DNA from: an uncultured Bacteroides sp.
GTDB lineage: Bacteria; Bacteroidota; Bacteroidia; Bacteroidales; Bacteroidaceae
Length of the DNA stretch: 64,000 bases
NCBI GenBank assembly: GCA_900766195.1
Contig: CAAFUN010000148.1
Location: 62,001 to 126,000, forward strand
Reading direction: 5' to 3'
Part shown: positions 25,984 through 33,980 of the stretch, piece by piece
Layout of the letters: each line of letters starts with the position of its first letter
How positions within the stretch are numbered: the stretch's first letter is position 1
Translations under genes and position numbers: made by a program
The notes under the pieces: model-generated
Database searches by the model: none
Seen by the model: only the letters and a program-made list of their open reading frames with translations
What the model was told of the DNA's origin: nothing

Positions 25984-26020
25984 GCTACGGCAACTTCACG
26001 AGTAAAGAAGCTGCCGTAGC
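25984..26020 (-). promoter_or_regulatory. Intercistronic hairpin after the major fimbrillin gene
   Basis: GCTACGGCA (25984-25992) pairs perfectly with TGCCGTAGC (26012-26020), and CTTC/GAAG extends the stem inward. It lies in the gap between the fimbrillin stop (26058) and the anchor start (25943). No T-run follows on the minus strand, so partial termination or 3'-end stabilisation is more likely than a full terminator. Either would favour the major subunit over downstream genes. Confidence 0.6.
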
Positions 26021-26057
26021 GGTTAAGGTATACCGATACTATTTTGATGTTGGTAAT

Positions 26058-27341
26058 TTAAAGATCTATCTTTTCGCTGACAATAGAACTCCAATTCAAA
26101 GGAGCTCCGACAGTAATAGTTAAACCACCTACTTGATCAGGATCTGTAGGATTTACAGGAGATCCCGGAGATGTAATATTTAGATTCACTTCTCTAATCA
26201 CATTAGGTGAGAAAACACCATTGATTGTTCCGGACCAATATACAGTTTGACCTCCTGCAGCTACAGAAGTACCGTTGGCATATTTATAACCGTCTTTTGC
26301 CCAGCCTGCTATAACAATGAAATATTTTCTTGCAGCAACAGCATCATCTGTCGTTGCTTGAGTTCCCTGTATATTAGGTAAAACAAAAATATCTTTCCAT
26401 AGCTTATAATCTCCCTTTATAATTACAGCAGGAGTTGATTCGTCTAAGGTTTTATAATTTGAACCAGGGACTCCAGTCTCAAAAGTTGTCGTACCTGTAG
26501 CTCCAATCAATATACGATCTTTATCAGAGTCTTGAAAAGCACCTGTTCCATCTAATTTCAGACCTTTCGGTAACCTATGCACTGCAATAAAACTTTTCTG
26601 ATCTTTATTAAAATCGACCAGATTCAATTGGGGGGCTCCCGGGTCCTTGTCTTCTTTATTAACTCTGACGCGCATCAAGGAAATTTCTCTCTTCAACTGC
26701 AATGGTGTACTAAGGTTATTAGTCTCTCCTTCAGTAATCACTACATCTGAGGAACTATATGCCGTGAATATCTCGGAAGGGGGAAAATAAGCTTTATCAT
26801 GATCATTCGATGTATCCCATGTATGACCATCAGGGAAGGATGTTGTCGCTAAATCAGCATAAATCTCCGGAGTGGTTAAAGATTTGCCTAAGATATTGGA
26901 GGAGGTTAACGTTGTCCAATCAGGAACAGTAGCGGTTCCATTCAACGTAGTCCGTATATTATAATTAGTCGATTTTGCATTGATATTGGCAACCAGAGCT
27001 AACTTATACTTACCCTTCGGTACATTTGTCCACGTAAAAATCTTGCCTTCACCCGAAGCAACCCCATTAGAGGGTGTAAAGATGGCAGAGAAAGCTACCT
27101 TACCATTTGAACTGTCATACAGAAACAATTGTAAATCTTTCACATTGCTCCAACTCGTTATGGGTATGGCATTTGATTCTGCCGTCTCATTTGTCGCCCT
27201 AGTACCTTGGGCTTGACTAAAATTAATTTTCGCAATTAATTCTCCCGTTCCTTTAGTAGTTGTGTCCACATTCTCATTGCTTGCGCATGAAGAAAGGAAT
27301 AGCAACATAAGCACATAAAAGCTGTTAAATACCTTTTTCAT
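26058..27341 (-). CDS. Major fimbrillin (Mfa1/FimA-like) precursor
   Basis: Fimbrial shaft subunit precursor, 427 aa, with lipoprotein leader MKKVFNSFYVLMLLFLSSC (Cys19). Fimbrillin motifs: VKDLQLFLYDSSNGK near residue 65, FTWTNVPKGKYKLALVANIN near 100, and LKREISLMRVRVNKED near 210. Its C-terminal domain ends in PLNWSSIVSEKIDL, like many FimA/Mfa1 C-termini. The family is secreted as a lipoprotein, cut at Arg/Lys on the surface and polymerised by donor-strand exchange. First gene of the operon, just downstream of an AraC-type regulator, with a long structured leader. An in-frame ATG four codons upstream (27353) is an alternative start. Confidence 0.85.
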   Translation of the reverse strand: MKKVFNSFYVLMLLFLSSCASNENVDTTTKGTGELIAKINFSQAQGTRATNETAESNAIPITSWSNVKDLQLFLYDSSNGKVAFSAIFTPSNGVASGEGKIFTWTNVPKGKYKLALVANINAKSTNYNIRTTLNGTATVPDWTTLTSSNILGKSLTTPEIYADLATTSFPDGHTWDTSNDHDKAYFPPSEIFTAYSSSDVVITEGETNNLSTPLQLKREISLMRVRVNKEDKDPGAPQLNLVDFNKDQKSFIAVHRLPKGLKLDGTGAFQDSDKDRILIGATGTTTFETGVPGSNYKTLDESTPAVIIKGDYKLWKDIFVLPNIQGTQATTDDAVAARKYFIVIAGWAKDGYKYANGTSVAAGGQTVYWSGTINGVFSPNVIREVNLNITSPGSPVNPTDPDQVGGLTITVGAPLNWSSIVSEKIDL

Positions 27342-27392
27342 TTTGATTTCCATTTAATTTTTAAATTAATTACTAACTTTTAAAGAACCTCT

Positions 27393-27421
27393 TCTTCTAT
27401 ATCCATATAATAGAGGTCACA
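27393..27421 (-). promoter_or_regulatory. Imperfect palindrome in the fimbrial leader
   Basis: Arms CCTCT and AGAGG enclose TATAT-CC-ATATA, making a nested inverted repeat about 40-70 nt upstream of the fimbrillin start. It could be an mRNA leader hairpin or an operator. Confidence 0.35.
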
Positions 27422-27462
27422 AAAAATCATATCCTACAGAATTTTAATAACAGATAATTTGG

Positions 27463-27481
27463 ATGGTACATACATTACCAT
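27463..27481 (-). promoter_or_regulatory. Palindrome ATGGTA-N7-TACCAT in the fimbrial leader
   Basis: Perfect 6-bp inverted repeat with a 7-nt spacer between the putative promoter and the fimbrillin start. Candidate regulator site or leader hairpin. Confidence 0.35.
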
Positions 27482-27548
27482 ACTACACTCTCTTCATAGT
27501 CAGATACACTAAAACGGCAAAACTCGCATAACATATTTTATTAAGTTG

Positions 27549-27556
27549 CAAACCTA
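27549..27556 (-). promoter_or_regulatory. Putative -7 box of the fimbrial operon
   Basis: Reads TAGGTTTG on the minus strand (TAnnTTTG), between the end of the AraC-type gene and the fimbrillin gene, giving a leader of about 200 nt. No clear TTTG lies 19-21 nt upstream, which would fit dependence on an activator. Confidence 0.4.
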
Positions 27557-27592
27557 GTTCATATATAGGAATTTAAGGTTCTTCATTTTTTC

Positions 27593-28465
27593 CTACTTGT
27601 TCTTCAAACTTTCCTCAGGTGTAAATTTTTGCCTTATTTCTCCTGGAGTCTTCCCCAAATGGCGTTTACAGAAGTCATTAAATGTAGATTTAGAAGAGAA
27701 TCCGAAATCTTCGCTGATCTCTTTGAAGCTATAATCACTTGAACAAATGACATGAAATAACTTATTCACTTTTTGCTCAATCATCCATTTATATCCGGAT
27801 ATTCCAAAAACTTTCTTGAAACGCTTTTCAATGCCGGATACAGTTAGATTCATAGCATCTGCCAACTCGGATAATGATTGATATTTATAGCTATTCTGAA
27901 TGACATAATGAGAGAAACTGGAATCATAGCTCATAGCATCTCTAAAAAAGAATGCAAGCTCCTCCGTTGTATACAGAGTGCCTAAAAGGAAAAGTAGCTC
28001 TTTTATTTTAATTAATAGGAAAGTTTTGCACCGGAGACCGCTTTTTACACATTCAATAAGATGGCTGGCGTAATTATTTAAAATGTCATTGGCTCTTAGT
28101 AAATAAGGCGTTTGAATATCCGATTTATATCCGTTCGAATAATAAACCGCCAAATTTTCCAAATGATGTTGGTCGCAAAACTGGATTTTATAATACAGCT
28201 TTATAAATACTAAAGTAGATTGAGAGTGCGTGCTATAGATAAGTCTATAATTTGCAGGTAAGTACATCATCTGTCTTTCATGCATAGGGAAATTGACAAA
28301 GATTCCCCAAGAACAGGTAATTTCCCCTTTTTGTAAAAAAAGTATGCTATTAAATGTCGACAATTCCTCGAAGAGACCTCCCCTTTCATACCTTTTGATT
28401 TGCACATCGGAATCTAACTCACAGTTATAGTTTTGACACTGTTCGCAGAAGTGTAGAAGACTCAT
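27593..28465 (-). CDS. AraC-family transcriptional regulator
   Basis: Regulator of 290 aa. The C-terminal 100 residues form an AraC-type double helix-turn-helix: YQSLSELADAMNLTVSGIEK RFKKVFG (two halves of one motif), then SFKEISEDFGFSSKSTFNDF and HLGKTPGEIRQKF. The N-terminal part (1-185) is not a standard sugar-sensing cupin that I recognise. It begins with three closely spaced cysteines (HFCEQCQNYNC, Cys7/10/15) that could bind a metal or sense redox state. It lies immediately upstream of the fimbrial operon on the same strand and is the obvious candidate regulator of it. Confidence 0.85.
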   Translation of the reverse strand: MSLLHFCEQCQNYNCELDSDVQIKRYERGGLFEELSTFNSILFLQKGEITCSWGIFVNFPMHERQMMYLPANYRLIYSTHSQSTLVFIKLYYKIQFCDQHHLENLAVYYSNGYKSDIQTPYLLRANDILNNYASHLIECVKSGLRCKTFLLIKIKELLFLLGTLYTTEELAFFFRDAMSYDSSFSHYVIQNSYKYQSLSELADAMNLTVSGIEKRFKKVFGISGYKWMIEQKVNKLFHVICSSDYSFKEISEDFGFSSKSTFNDFCKRHLGKTPGEIRQKFTPEESLKNK

Positions 28466-28870
28466 AATTATATTATTAAATGTTTGTAAATTAATAACAT
28501 GTACTCTGAGTCGCGCCGTAAGTAAGCTAAGAAAGAGATGAATTAGTATTCCGGTTAATACAACAAAGTAGTTCTACAATGATAGAGGCTGAAAATTATA
28601 TAAAAATATTTATAATATAGTATTTTCAATATAATCCTCATTTGACATTTTCAATATGTCAAATAATAAAACTATCATCCTCTTAATTTAGAGGCAATAT
28701 TTATAATGTTTATGTACTAAATCAAATTATCTGTTGATTTTACAAATTTAAATAAAAAAATATTTGAATATGTAATTTTTATACGTTAACAATGATTAAA
28801 CTTCTTTTTATCCTTTGCATAAAGATTCTACAGCATCCTTATGCGGGAAATGAAATAAAAAAGAAATAAA
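28466..28870. other. Long AT-rich upstream region of the AraC-type gene
   Basis: No gene seen. Holds a palindrome TTTGACAT-N7-ATGTCAAA (28641-28663). It also holds CAAATTATCTGTT (28723-28735), which recurs inverted at 27449-27461 in the fimbrial leader. Both are candidate binding sites of the regulator. Confidence 0.4.
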
Positions 28871-28872
28871 AA

Positions 28873-28954
28873 AGAGAGAGCATATCCCAAAAAGTTTTAT
28901 CCTAAAAAGTTGCATTACAAAAACTAATTCCGATAAAACTTTGAGAGTCTACTC
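28873..28954 (-). terminator. Long stem-loop with T-run downstream of the YiiX-like gene
   Basis: AAAGTTTTATC (28891-28901) is the exact reverse complement of GATAAAACTTT (28932-28942), and flanking GAGAG and CTCTC tracts extend the pairing. On the minus strand the stem is followed by CTCTCTTTTTT. It lies about 130 nt after the stop of the YiiX-like gene at 29087, as expected for its terminator. Confidence 0.6.
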
Positions 28955-29086
28955 TCCCCGAAATAATACATTATAAAGATTCTAGTTGAAATATGCTATA
29001 AAAAGTCGCTATATGAAGAGTAATCGCACCTAGAAAGACAAGAACTTACTGCAAACATCCAATATCAAAGAAGAAAAAGGACTAAA

Positions 29087-29734
29087 TCAATAGTGATGCA
29101 CAATATCGATCACTTCCGAACGTGACATTGCCCCCGGGTTAATGCCCGGTTCACCCTCGGGTACTGCCACACCTCGTTTTTCAAAATAAGTCTGCCACAT
29201 AGGGAGTATGCTATCGGTTTCGGCAGCTTTAAAGGTCATCTTATTAAGCTGAAAGACGGGCTTTCCATGATTAGCCTCCAGCAGCATAAAGTAAATAAGT
29301 TCCGAGCAATAGTAGCTGTCATTATTGAGATCGTATACCTCATCATACGCTTTGCCCACCAATGAAAGGCCTTTCTTTATGGCTTTGGGAATGCAGCAAC
29401 GATAACGGGCTTTCAATCTTCCAACAACAGAGTGCGGTGGAGCTTTTCGTTCGGCATCGGGATAAAGAAATTCTTGCAAAGGAGTAATTTTCACTCGTGG
29501 TGGAGTGGCCTCTATCACATAGACAGTGTTATGAGGATCAATGTACACCATGCCTACATGAGTGAAATGATATCCTTCGATACCTCCTGTAACCCCTTTT
29601 ATTGCTTCACTTACGCCACCCGACCTACTCTCTTGGAAAATCAGGTCTCCGTTGCGCAATTTAAAGTCATTTCCGTGACCGTAAAGAAGAAAATTCATAA
29701 GAACTATTAGTATCGTAGTCATACTTTTATCCAT
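29087..29734 (-). CDS. YiiX-like (C92/NlpC-P60 superfamily) cysteine peptidase, exported
   Basis: Protein of 215 aa with an N-terminal export segment (TTILIVLMNFLLYGHG). It belongs to the YiiX/YebB group of the NlpC/P60 superfamily, which cleaves peptide or amide bonds in cell-wall or lipid-linked substrates. Visible: RNGDLIFQES near residue 27, GYHFTHVGMVY with the likely catalytic His near 56, EATPPRVKITPLQEFL near 75, and DSYYCSELIYFMLLEA with a Cys near 142. In YiiX-type proteins the motif order is circularly permuted, His before Cys, as seen here. It starts 83 nt after the composite repeat element. A second ATG four codons in (29722) may be the real start. Confidence 0.8.
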   Translation of the reverse strand: MDKSMTTILIVLMNFLLYGHGNDFKLRNGDLIFQESRSGGVSEAIKGVTGGIEGYHFTHVGMVYIDPHNTVYVIEATPPRVKITPLQEFLYPDAERKAPPHSVVGRLKARYRCCIPKAIKKGLSLVGKAYDEVYDLNNDSYYCSELIYFMLLEANHGKPVFQLNKMTFKAAETDSILPMWQTYFEKRGVAVPEGEPGINPGAMSRSEVIDIVHHY

Positions 29735-29816
29735 TTAGAAACAAGTTAATAATAAAATCATAGATTACAACAAAATTTCCCGATAAAGCAGATCTTTCGA
29801 ATCCACATTAAGGATG

Positions 29817-29943
29817 ATGAATATTGAGTCGTAACTTGAGCCTACCTCAGTCGTATACTGAGTGGCATTGAGTCGTATACTTAACCCTATTCAGTCGTAT
29901 ACTGATTATACCCCCTCTCAGAGCATATTCTGAAGGGGGTATA
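29817..29943 (-). repeat. Composite element copy 1: hairpin plus four 22-bp repeats
   Basis: On the minus strand: a perfect 10-bp stem TATACCCCCT/AGGGGGTATA (29943-29934 with 29916-29907), with an inner TCAGA/TCTGA stem. Then come four units at exact 22-bp period, beginning at 29904, 29882, 29860 and 29838. Units 1-3 start CAGTATACGACT (unit 2 has AAG); unit 4 starts CAAGTTACGACT. It lies 135 nt after the stop of the TonB receptor gene and 83 nt before the YiiX-like gene. The hairpin may also terminate the receptor transcript. A homologous copy lies at 58064-58191. Confidence 0.85.
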
Positions 29944-30078
29944 AAGAAAAGAATCTTTCCTTATTGTCGGTAAGGAATGCGATATGAAAATAACGTACAC
30001 AAAGTGGAGAAATCAGAGTTTCATCCTCTTTGTTGTCGTATCTCCATTGAACGCACTGAGGAGTGATCTGCCTCCTAC
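29944..30078. other. 3' flank of the TonB receptor gene
   Basis: No gene seen between the receptor stop and the hairpin of the composite element. Confidence 0.4.
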
Positions 30079-32106
30079 TTATTTCAAAGCATAAACAATG
30101 CCTGCCGACAACCAAAATCCGGGTTGAGGAATATTGCCAAGGTCGAAATAATGGGTATCGTACAAATTATTGAGATTGAGATTGAACGACAGATCTTTGA
30201 CGGCATAATTCAGTTTCAAGTCTAAAGTAGAGAATGCCGGATAGGATTCATCCCCTGTTTTCACTAGGTTGACATACTTTTCGTATGTGCCCATACGTTT
30301 TTGATAACGGAAATACCAACCTGCCGTAAAGTTCTTGCAAATTTGATGGTTGAAGCGTATGGCAACTTTATCACGCAGATAGTTTAAAGCATAGATAGAG
30401 ACTAAATTCCCCGCATCATGATCTTGGTGCATGCGCGTATAGTCCACATTCAGTGTACTGCTTGCTCCCAATGCCGGCATTAAAGCACCTAAAGCCAATT
30501 TGGCGCCTACTTCTACGCCTTGTGAGTTAAGCTTAGATAAATTCCACGATGACCATTTCGTGTCAGTCGGTTTTTCTTTCACCCAGTCTATCATATCGCG
30601 TCCCCATTGCAGGAAACCCGTGACGTATGCACTAAAGAGATAACTGTCATATTTCAAACCTAAGTCAACCGACTGCGAGCGTTCGGGGTGCAGACCGCTG
30701 TTGCCGTTATGCGTCTCGGTGCTGTAAAACAAATCGGTAAAAGTGGGTATCCGCGTAGACTTACTCCAAGAGGAAGATATCTTAAGGCGGTCGGTGGCCT
30801 TATAAGTGGCACTCACCGAAGGGTAAAATTTATACTTGCCATCCAGCACGGTGGTGTGATACATCAGCACTCCGGCGGACAGAATGAAACGGTCTATGGT
30901 GGCCGAATGCTCCAACGTCAGGCTGGTGTTTGTGCGGTCGTCATACTTCGTATATTTGCCATGAGGCTTCACCATCGGATAGCCCAGTTTGCTACTCATG
31001 ACCTCTTCCCGACGCAATTCTCCTCCAAAGTTGGTAACACCCAGCAGTGAACGATACGAAAGGATAAGATTTGCACCATACATATCATTTTGATGATAAT
31101 TGCGTCCGGTATCAGTATCTTTTATAAGATCAAACTGATCCTTATGTCTATTCCAAAAAACGATAGGCACAAACTTGAGTTTATCGCCAAACTCACCTTT
31201 TAAAGAACCCACATAGGCACTGGTACGCTCATACTGATTGGGATATTTGGCCGAGTAAAACGTATTGGCTCCATATTGCTTGTCGTTGTACCCCAACAGC
31301 AAATCGAGCTTTGAATGGTTTGCAAAGTTAAACCGTGTTTGCCACAGTGCATTATAGATAGTATAGTCACTGTTGGCAATGTAGCCCTTGGAAGAATTGT
31401 TGCTCACCGACAGACTGTTTGTAGTGATGCCCAAAGCTGCTGCGCCACGCACTTCAAGCCCTCTAAGCTTATGCATACCCGCTTCTACATTGGCATAAAG
31501 TCTGTCTGAAACATCTTTTTTGGTAATGATATTGATTCCTCCGGAAAAAGCACCCGAGCCGTAGATTAAGGCAGAAGGGCCATGTATGATTTCAATGCGC
31601 TCAATGTCCGAAAGGTTGATGGGAAGGTCGAAACTGTAGTGTCCCGTTTGTGAATTGGAGAGGTTGATGCCGTTAACAAGAATTGCGTTTTCATCGAATG
31701 AACCACCCCGAATGGAAATGTCTGCCTGTACGCCGTGTCCGCCACGCTGAACTACGTCTACATTGGCAAAATACGCCAATAAATCCTGAATACTCTGGAC
31801 GGGCGCTTTCGCAATCTCATTTTTACTGATCACAGTGACCTGTTTGGCTACCTGGTTGACCGGGCTTCCTGTCTTCGAGGCCGTCACCATAACCTCATCC
31901 AGTTCTTCCTCCAATACGTTTTCTTTTGCCACCGGATTTGTAATGTTCTGGGCCTGTACCGTAGTGGTATATGCCACCGAAAGAGTAAATCCAGCCATGA
32001 CTCCAATATTCACCACACGGTGCATACTGTTGAAAGCACTGTAACTTTTGCAAGCAAATCGCTTGAATCGAAATGCCGCTTTTCTGTTTAAAATCTTTTG
32101 TTTCAT
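30079..32106 (-). CDS. TonB-dependent outer membrane receptor
   Basis: Receptor of 675 aa with a signal region to about residue 52. The TonB-box-like EVMVTASKTGSPVNQV is near 70. The plug is at about 75-190 (IQDLLAYFANVDVVQRGGHG, ADISIRGGSFDENAILVNGI, IEIIHGPSALIYGSGAFSGG), and a 22-strand barrel follows. It ends LSAGIVYALK. Size and plug resemble vitamin or metal-chelate receptors (BtuB/FepA type), not SusC, and there is no SusD nearby. No cobalamin riboswitch was recognised upstream, so the substrate stays open. The leader reads unusually long and basic (KAAFRFKRFACKS), and an inner ATG may be the start. Confidence 0.9.
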   Translation of the reverse strand: MKQKILNRKAAFRFKRFACKSYSAFNSMHRVVNIGVMAGFTLSVAYTTTVQAQNITNPVAKENVLEEELDEVMVTASKTGSPVNQVAKQVTVISKNEIAKAPVQSIQDLLAYFANVDVVQRGGHGVQADISIRGGSFDENAILVNGINLSNSQTGHYSFDLPINLSDIERIEIIHGPSALIYGSGAFSGGINIITKKDVSDRLYANVEAGMHKLRGLEVRGAAALGITTNSLSVSNNSSKGYIANSDYTIYNALWQTRFNFANHSKLDLLLGYNDKQYGANTFYSAKYPNQYERTSAYVGSLKGEFGDKLKFVPIVFWNRHKDQFDLIKDTDTGRNYHQNDMYGANLILSYRSLLGVTNFGGELRREEVMSSKLGYPMVKPHGKYTKYDDRTNTSLTLEHSATIDRFILSAGVLMYHTTVLDGKYKFYPSVSATYKATDRLKISSSWSKSTRIPTFTDLFYSTETHNGNSGLHPERSQSVDLGLKYDSYLFSAYVTGFLQWGRDMIDWVKEKPTDTKWSSWNLSKLNSQGVEVGAKLALGALMPALGASSTLNVDYTRMHQDHDAGNLVSIYALNYLRDKVAIRFNHQICKNFTAGWYFRYQKRMGTYEKYVNLVKTGDESYPAFSTLDLKLNYAVKDLSFNLNLNNLYDTHYFDLGNIPQPGFWLSAGIVYALK

Positions 32107-32133
32107 TTGAATTTATTAAAAAATTAACGGCGG

Positions 32134-32141
32134 CAAAAGTA
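32134..32141 (-). promoter_or_regulatory. Putative -7 box for the TonB receptor gene
   Basis: TACTTTTG on the minus strand, fitting TAnnTTTG, 28 nt upstream of the annotated start. No clear -33 element. Confidence 0.35.
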
Positions 32142-32304
32142 CATTAAAAATAGTTTTTATACATGCAGGTATACGAAAAAAACAATGATTCCGCAAAGAG
32201 TCACTCACTCTATATTATCACAAAAAGCCCCATGTACGAGTACACAAGCATCTATGCAAGAAGACATTGCACCAATATAAAGACACAACAATGAAACCTT
32301 AATT

Positions 32305-33789
32305 TTATACTGTAATTCGACAATATTCCCTCGTCCGTATCAACCATAATCCCGTAAAAGTAACAGCACCGTTGAACAACAGTATCTCATAGCCCACCTG
32401 ATACTGAAAGGCCGTCTTCAAGGTCCACTCCAACAAATAGCTCAATACCGGTGCAAGTACACACACATAAGGCACTAGCCGATCTCTCACCGCACGTTTA
32501 CAAAACAAACCAAAAGCAAAAAGCCCCAACAACGGACCATAGGTGTAGGACACCGCAACATAAATGGTATTCAGTACATTGGTTTGTTGCATCCCATTAA
32601 TAAACAGAATGACCAGCACAAAAACCACACAGACGGCCGTGTGTACAAGGGTGCGAAGTCGCTTCGTCTGCTGCCCCGAGCCCTGTTTCATACCCAATAT
32701 ATCCACGCAAAAAGAAGTAGTGAGTGAAGTCAGCGCCGAGTCGGCATTAGAGAAAGAAGCAGCCACAACACCTACCGTGAAACAAAGTAACACCGGAGTA
32801 CCCAGATATTCCGAAGCCAATAAAGGCAGAATATTATCTGAAGCAGTAGGCAAAACAATGCCCGAACGCGAAGCAAACATCAACAACAGTATACCGAGAG
32901 CTAAAAAGAGGAAATTCATGGGAATAAAGCCAAAGCCGTATGTAAGCATATTCTTCTGTGCCTCCTTCAAATTGCGGCATGTCAGGTTCTTCTGCATCAT
33001 ATTCTGATCCAGCCCTGTCATTACAATGACAATAAACACCCCGCTAAAGAATTGCTTAAAGAAGTTTTGTCGGGAATGCCAATCGTCAAAAACAAAAATA
33101 CGTGAATGACTGCTTTGCTGTACAGCATCCACCACATCCTTCACACCAAACCCCATTTGCGAAGCCACCTGCCAGATAATCAGTCCCAGCGCCAGCAACA
33201 AGCTAACTGTCTGCAACACGTCCGTCCAGATAATAGTGCCCATACCTCCACGGAATGTATACAGCCAGATGACAAAGACCAGCCCCACCACCGTAACGGC
33301 AAACGGTACACCCAACTGTTCAAACACCAGCGATTGCAGAATTAGCACCACCAAATAAAGCTTGGCACTCGCTCCCACCATTTTGGACAAGAGAAAGAAC
33401 GAGGCTCCCGTTTTATAGGAATGCATGCCAAAACGACCTTTCAGATACGTATAAATAGAAACAAGCCTCAGCCGATAATAAAGTGGGAGCAGTACGTAAG
33501 CCACTACAATGTATCCCACAAAAAATCCCATCACTAGCTGCATATACGTCATATCAAAATCACGCACCATACCGGGGACAGAGACAAATGTAACTCCCGA
33601 AATGGAATCTCCCAACATCCCAATAGCCACCACATACCACGGTGTCGACCGATTAGCCAAGAAGAAGGTATCATTATCCGAGCTTTTCCTCCCGGACAGA
33701 TAAGAGATAAGCATAATAATGGCAAGATATGCCACCATAATGATCAAAATAGAATTACTCATGAAGGTTTCTACAAATCTGTTAAACAA
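32305..33789 (-). CDS. Sodium:solute symporter (SSS family)
   Basis: Inner-membrane carrier of 494 aa with about 13 hydrophobic segments, of the sodium:solute symporter family. Family signs: SGRKSSDNDTFFLANRSTPW after helix 1, VAIGMLGDSISGVTFVSVPG at helix 2 (sodium-site region), GMGTIIWTDVLQTVSLLLAL near 185, and ASFSNADSALTSLTTSFCVD near 345. The substrate (sugar, sialic acid, other) cannot be read from sequence. It lies about 200 nt upstream of the TonB receptor gene on the same strand, so outer- and inner-membrane uptake of the same compound is possible. A later ATG (MSNSILIIM, residue 10) may be the true start. Confidence 0.85.
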   Translation of the reverse strand: MFNRFVETFMSNSILIIMVAYLAIIMLISYLSGRKSSDNDTFFLANRSTPWYVVAIGMLGDSISGVTFVSVPGMVRDFDMTYMQLVMGFFVGYIVVAYVLLPLYYRLRLVSIYTYLKGRFGMHSYKTGASFFLLSKMVGASAKLYLVVLILQSLVFEQLGVPFAVTVVGLVFVIWLYTFRGGMGTIIWTDVLQTVSLLLALGLIIWQVASQMGFGVKDVVDAVQQSSHSRIFVFDDWHSRQNFFKQFFSGVFIVIVMTGLDQNMMQKNLTCRNLKEAQKNMLTYGFGFIPMNFLFLALGILLLMFASRSGIVLPTASDNILPLLASEYLGTPVLLCFTVGVVAASFSNADSALTSLTTSFCVDILGMKQGSGQQTKRLRTLVHTAVCVVFVLVILFINGMQQTNVLNTIYVAVSYTYGPLLGLFAFGLFCKRAVRDRLVPYVCVLAPVLSYLLEWTLKTAFQYQVGYEILLFNGAVTFTGLWLIRTREYCRITV

Positions 33790-33931
33790 TCAACAACACA
33801 TACGCACGGCCATTGAAGCCACAAAGCTATAAAAAACGTTGATAACTCTACCAGACTTTCCATACTTTACGAACCAGCACCTCCACACGTAATAATAACA
33901 GTTTGCCAAGCACATATATTATTACTATGCT

Positions 33932-33939
33932 TATATTTG
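33932..33939 (+). promoter_or_regulatory. Putative -7 box for chuR
   Basis: TATATTTG, 42 nt before the ATG at 33981. It lies inside the longer open frame that begins at 33903, which argues for the later start. Confidence 0.45.
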
Positions 33940-33980
33940 CATTTGTATTTATCCCACTAATAATAGTAAACTCGCTAATA

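Noticed and set aside
32107..32304. Cobalamin riboswitch upstream of the BtuB-like receptor
   Set aside because: No B12-box-like sequence or conserved stem pattern was found in the leader.
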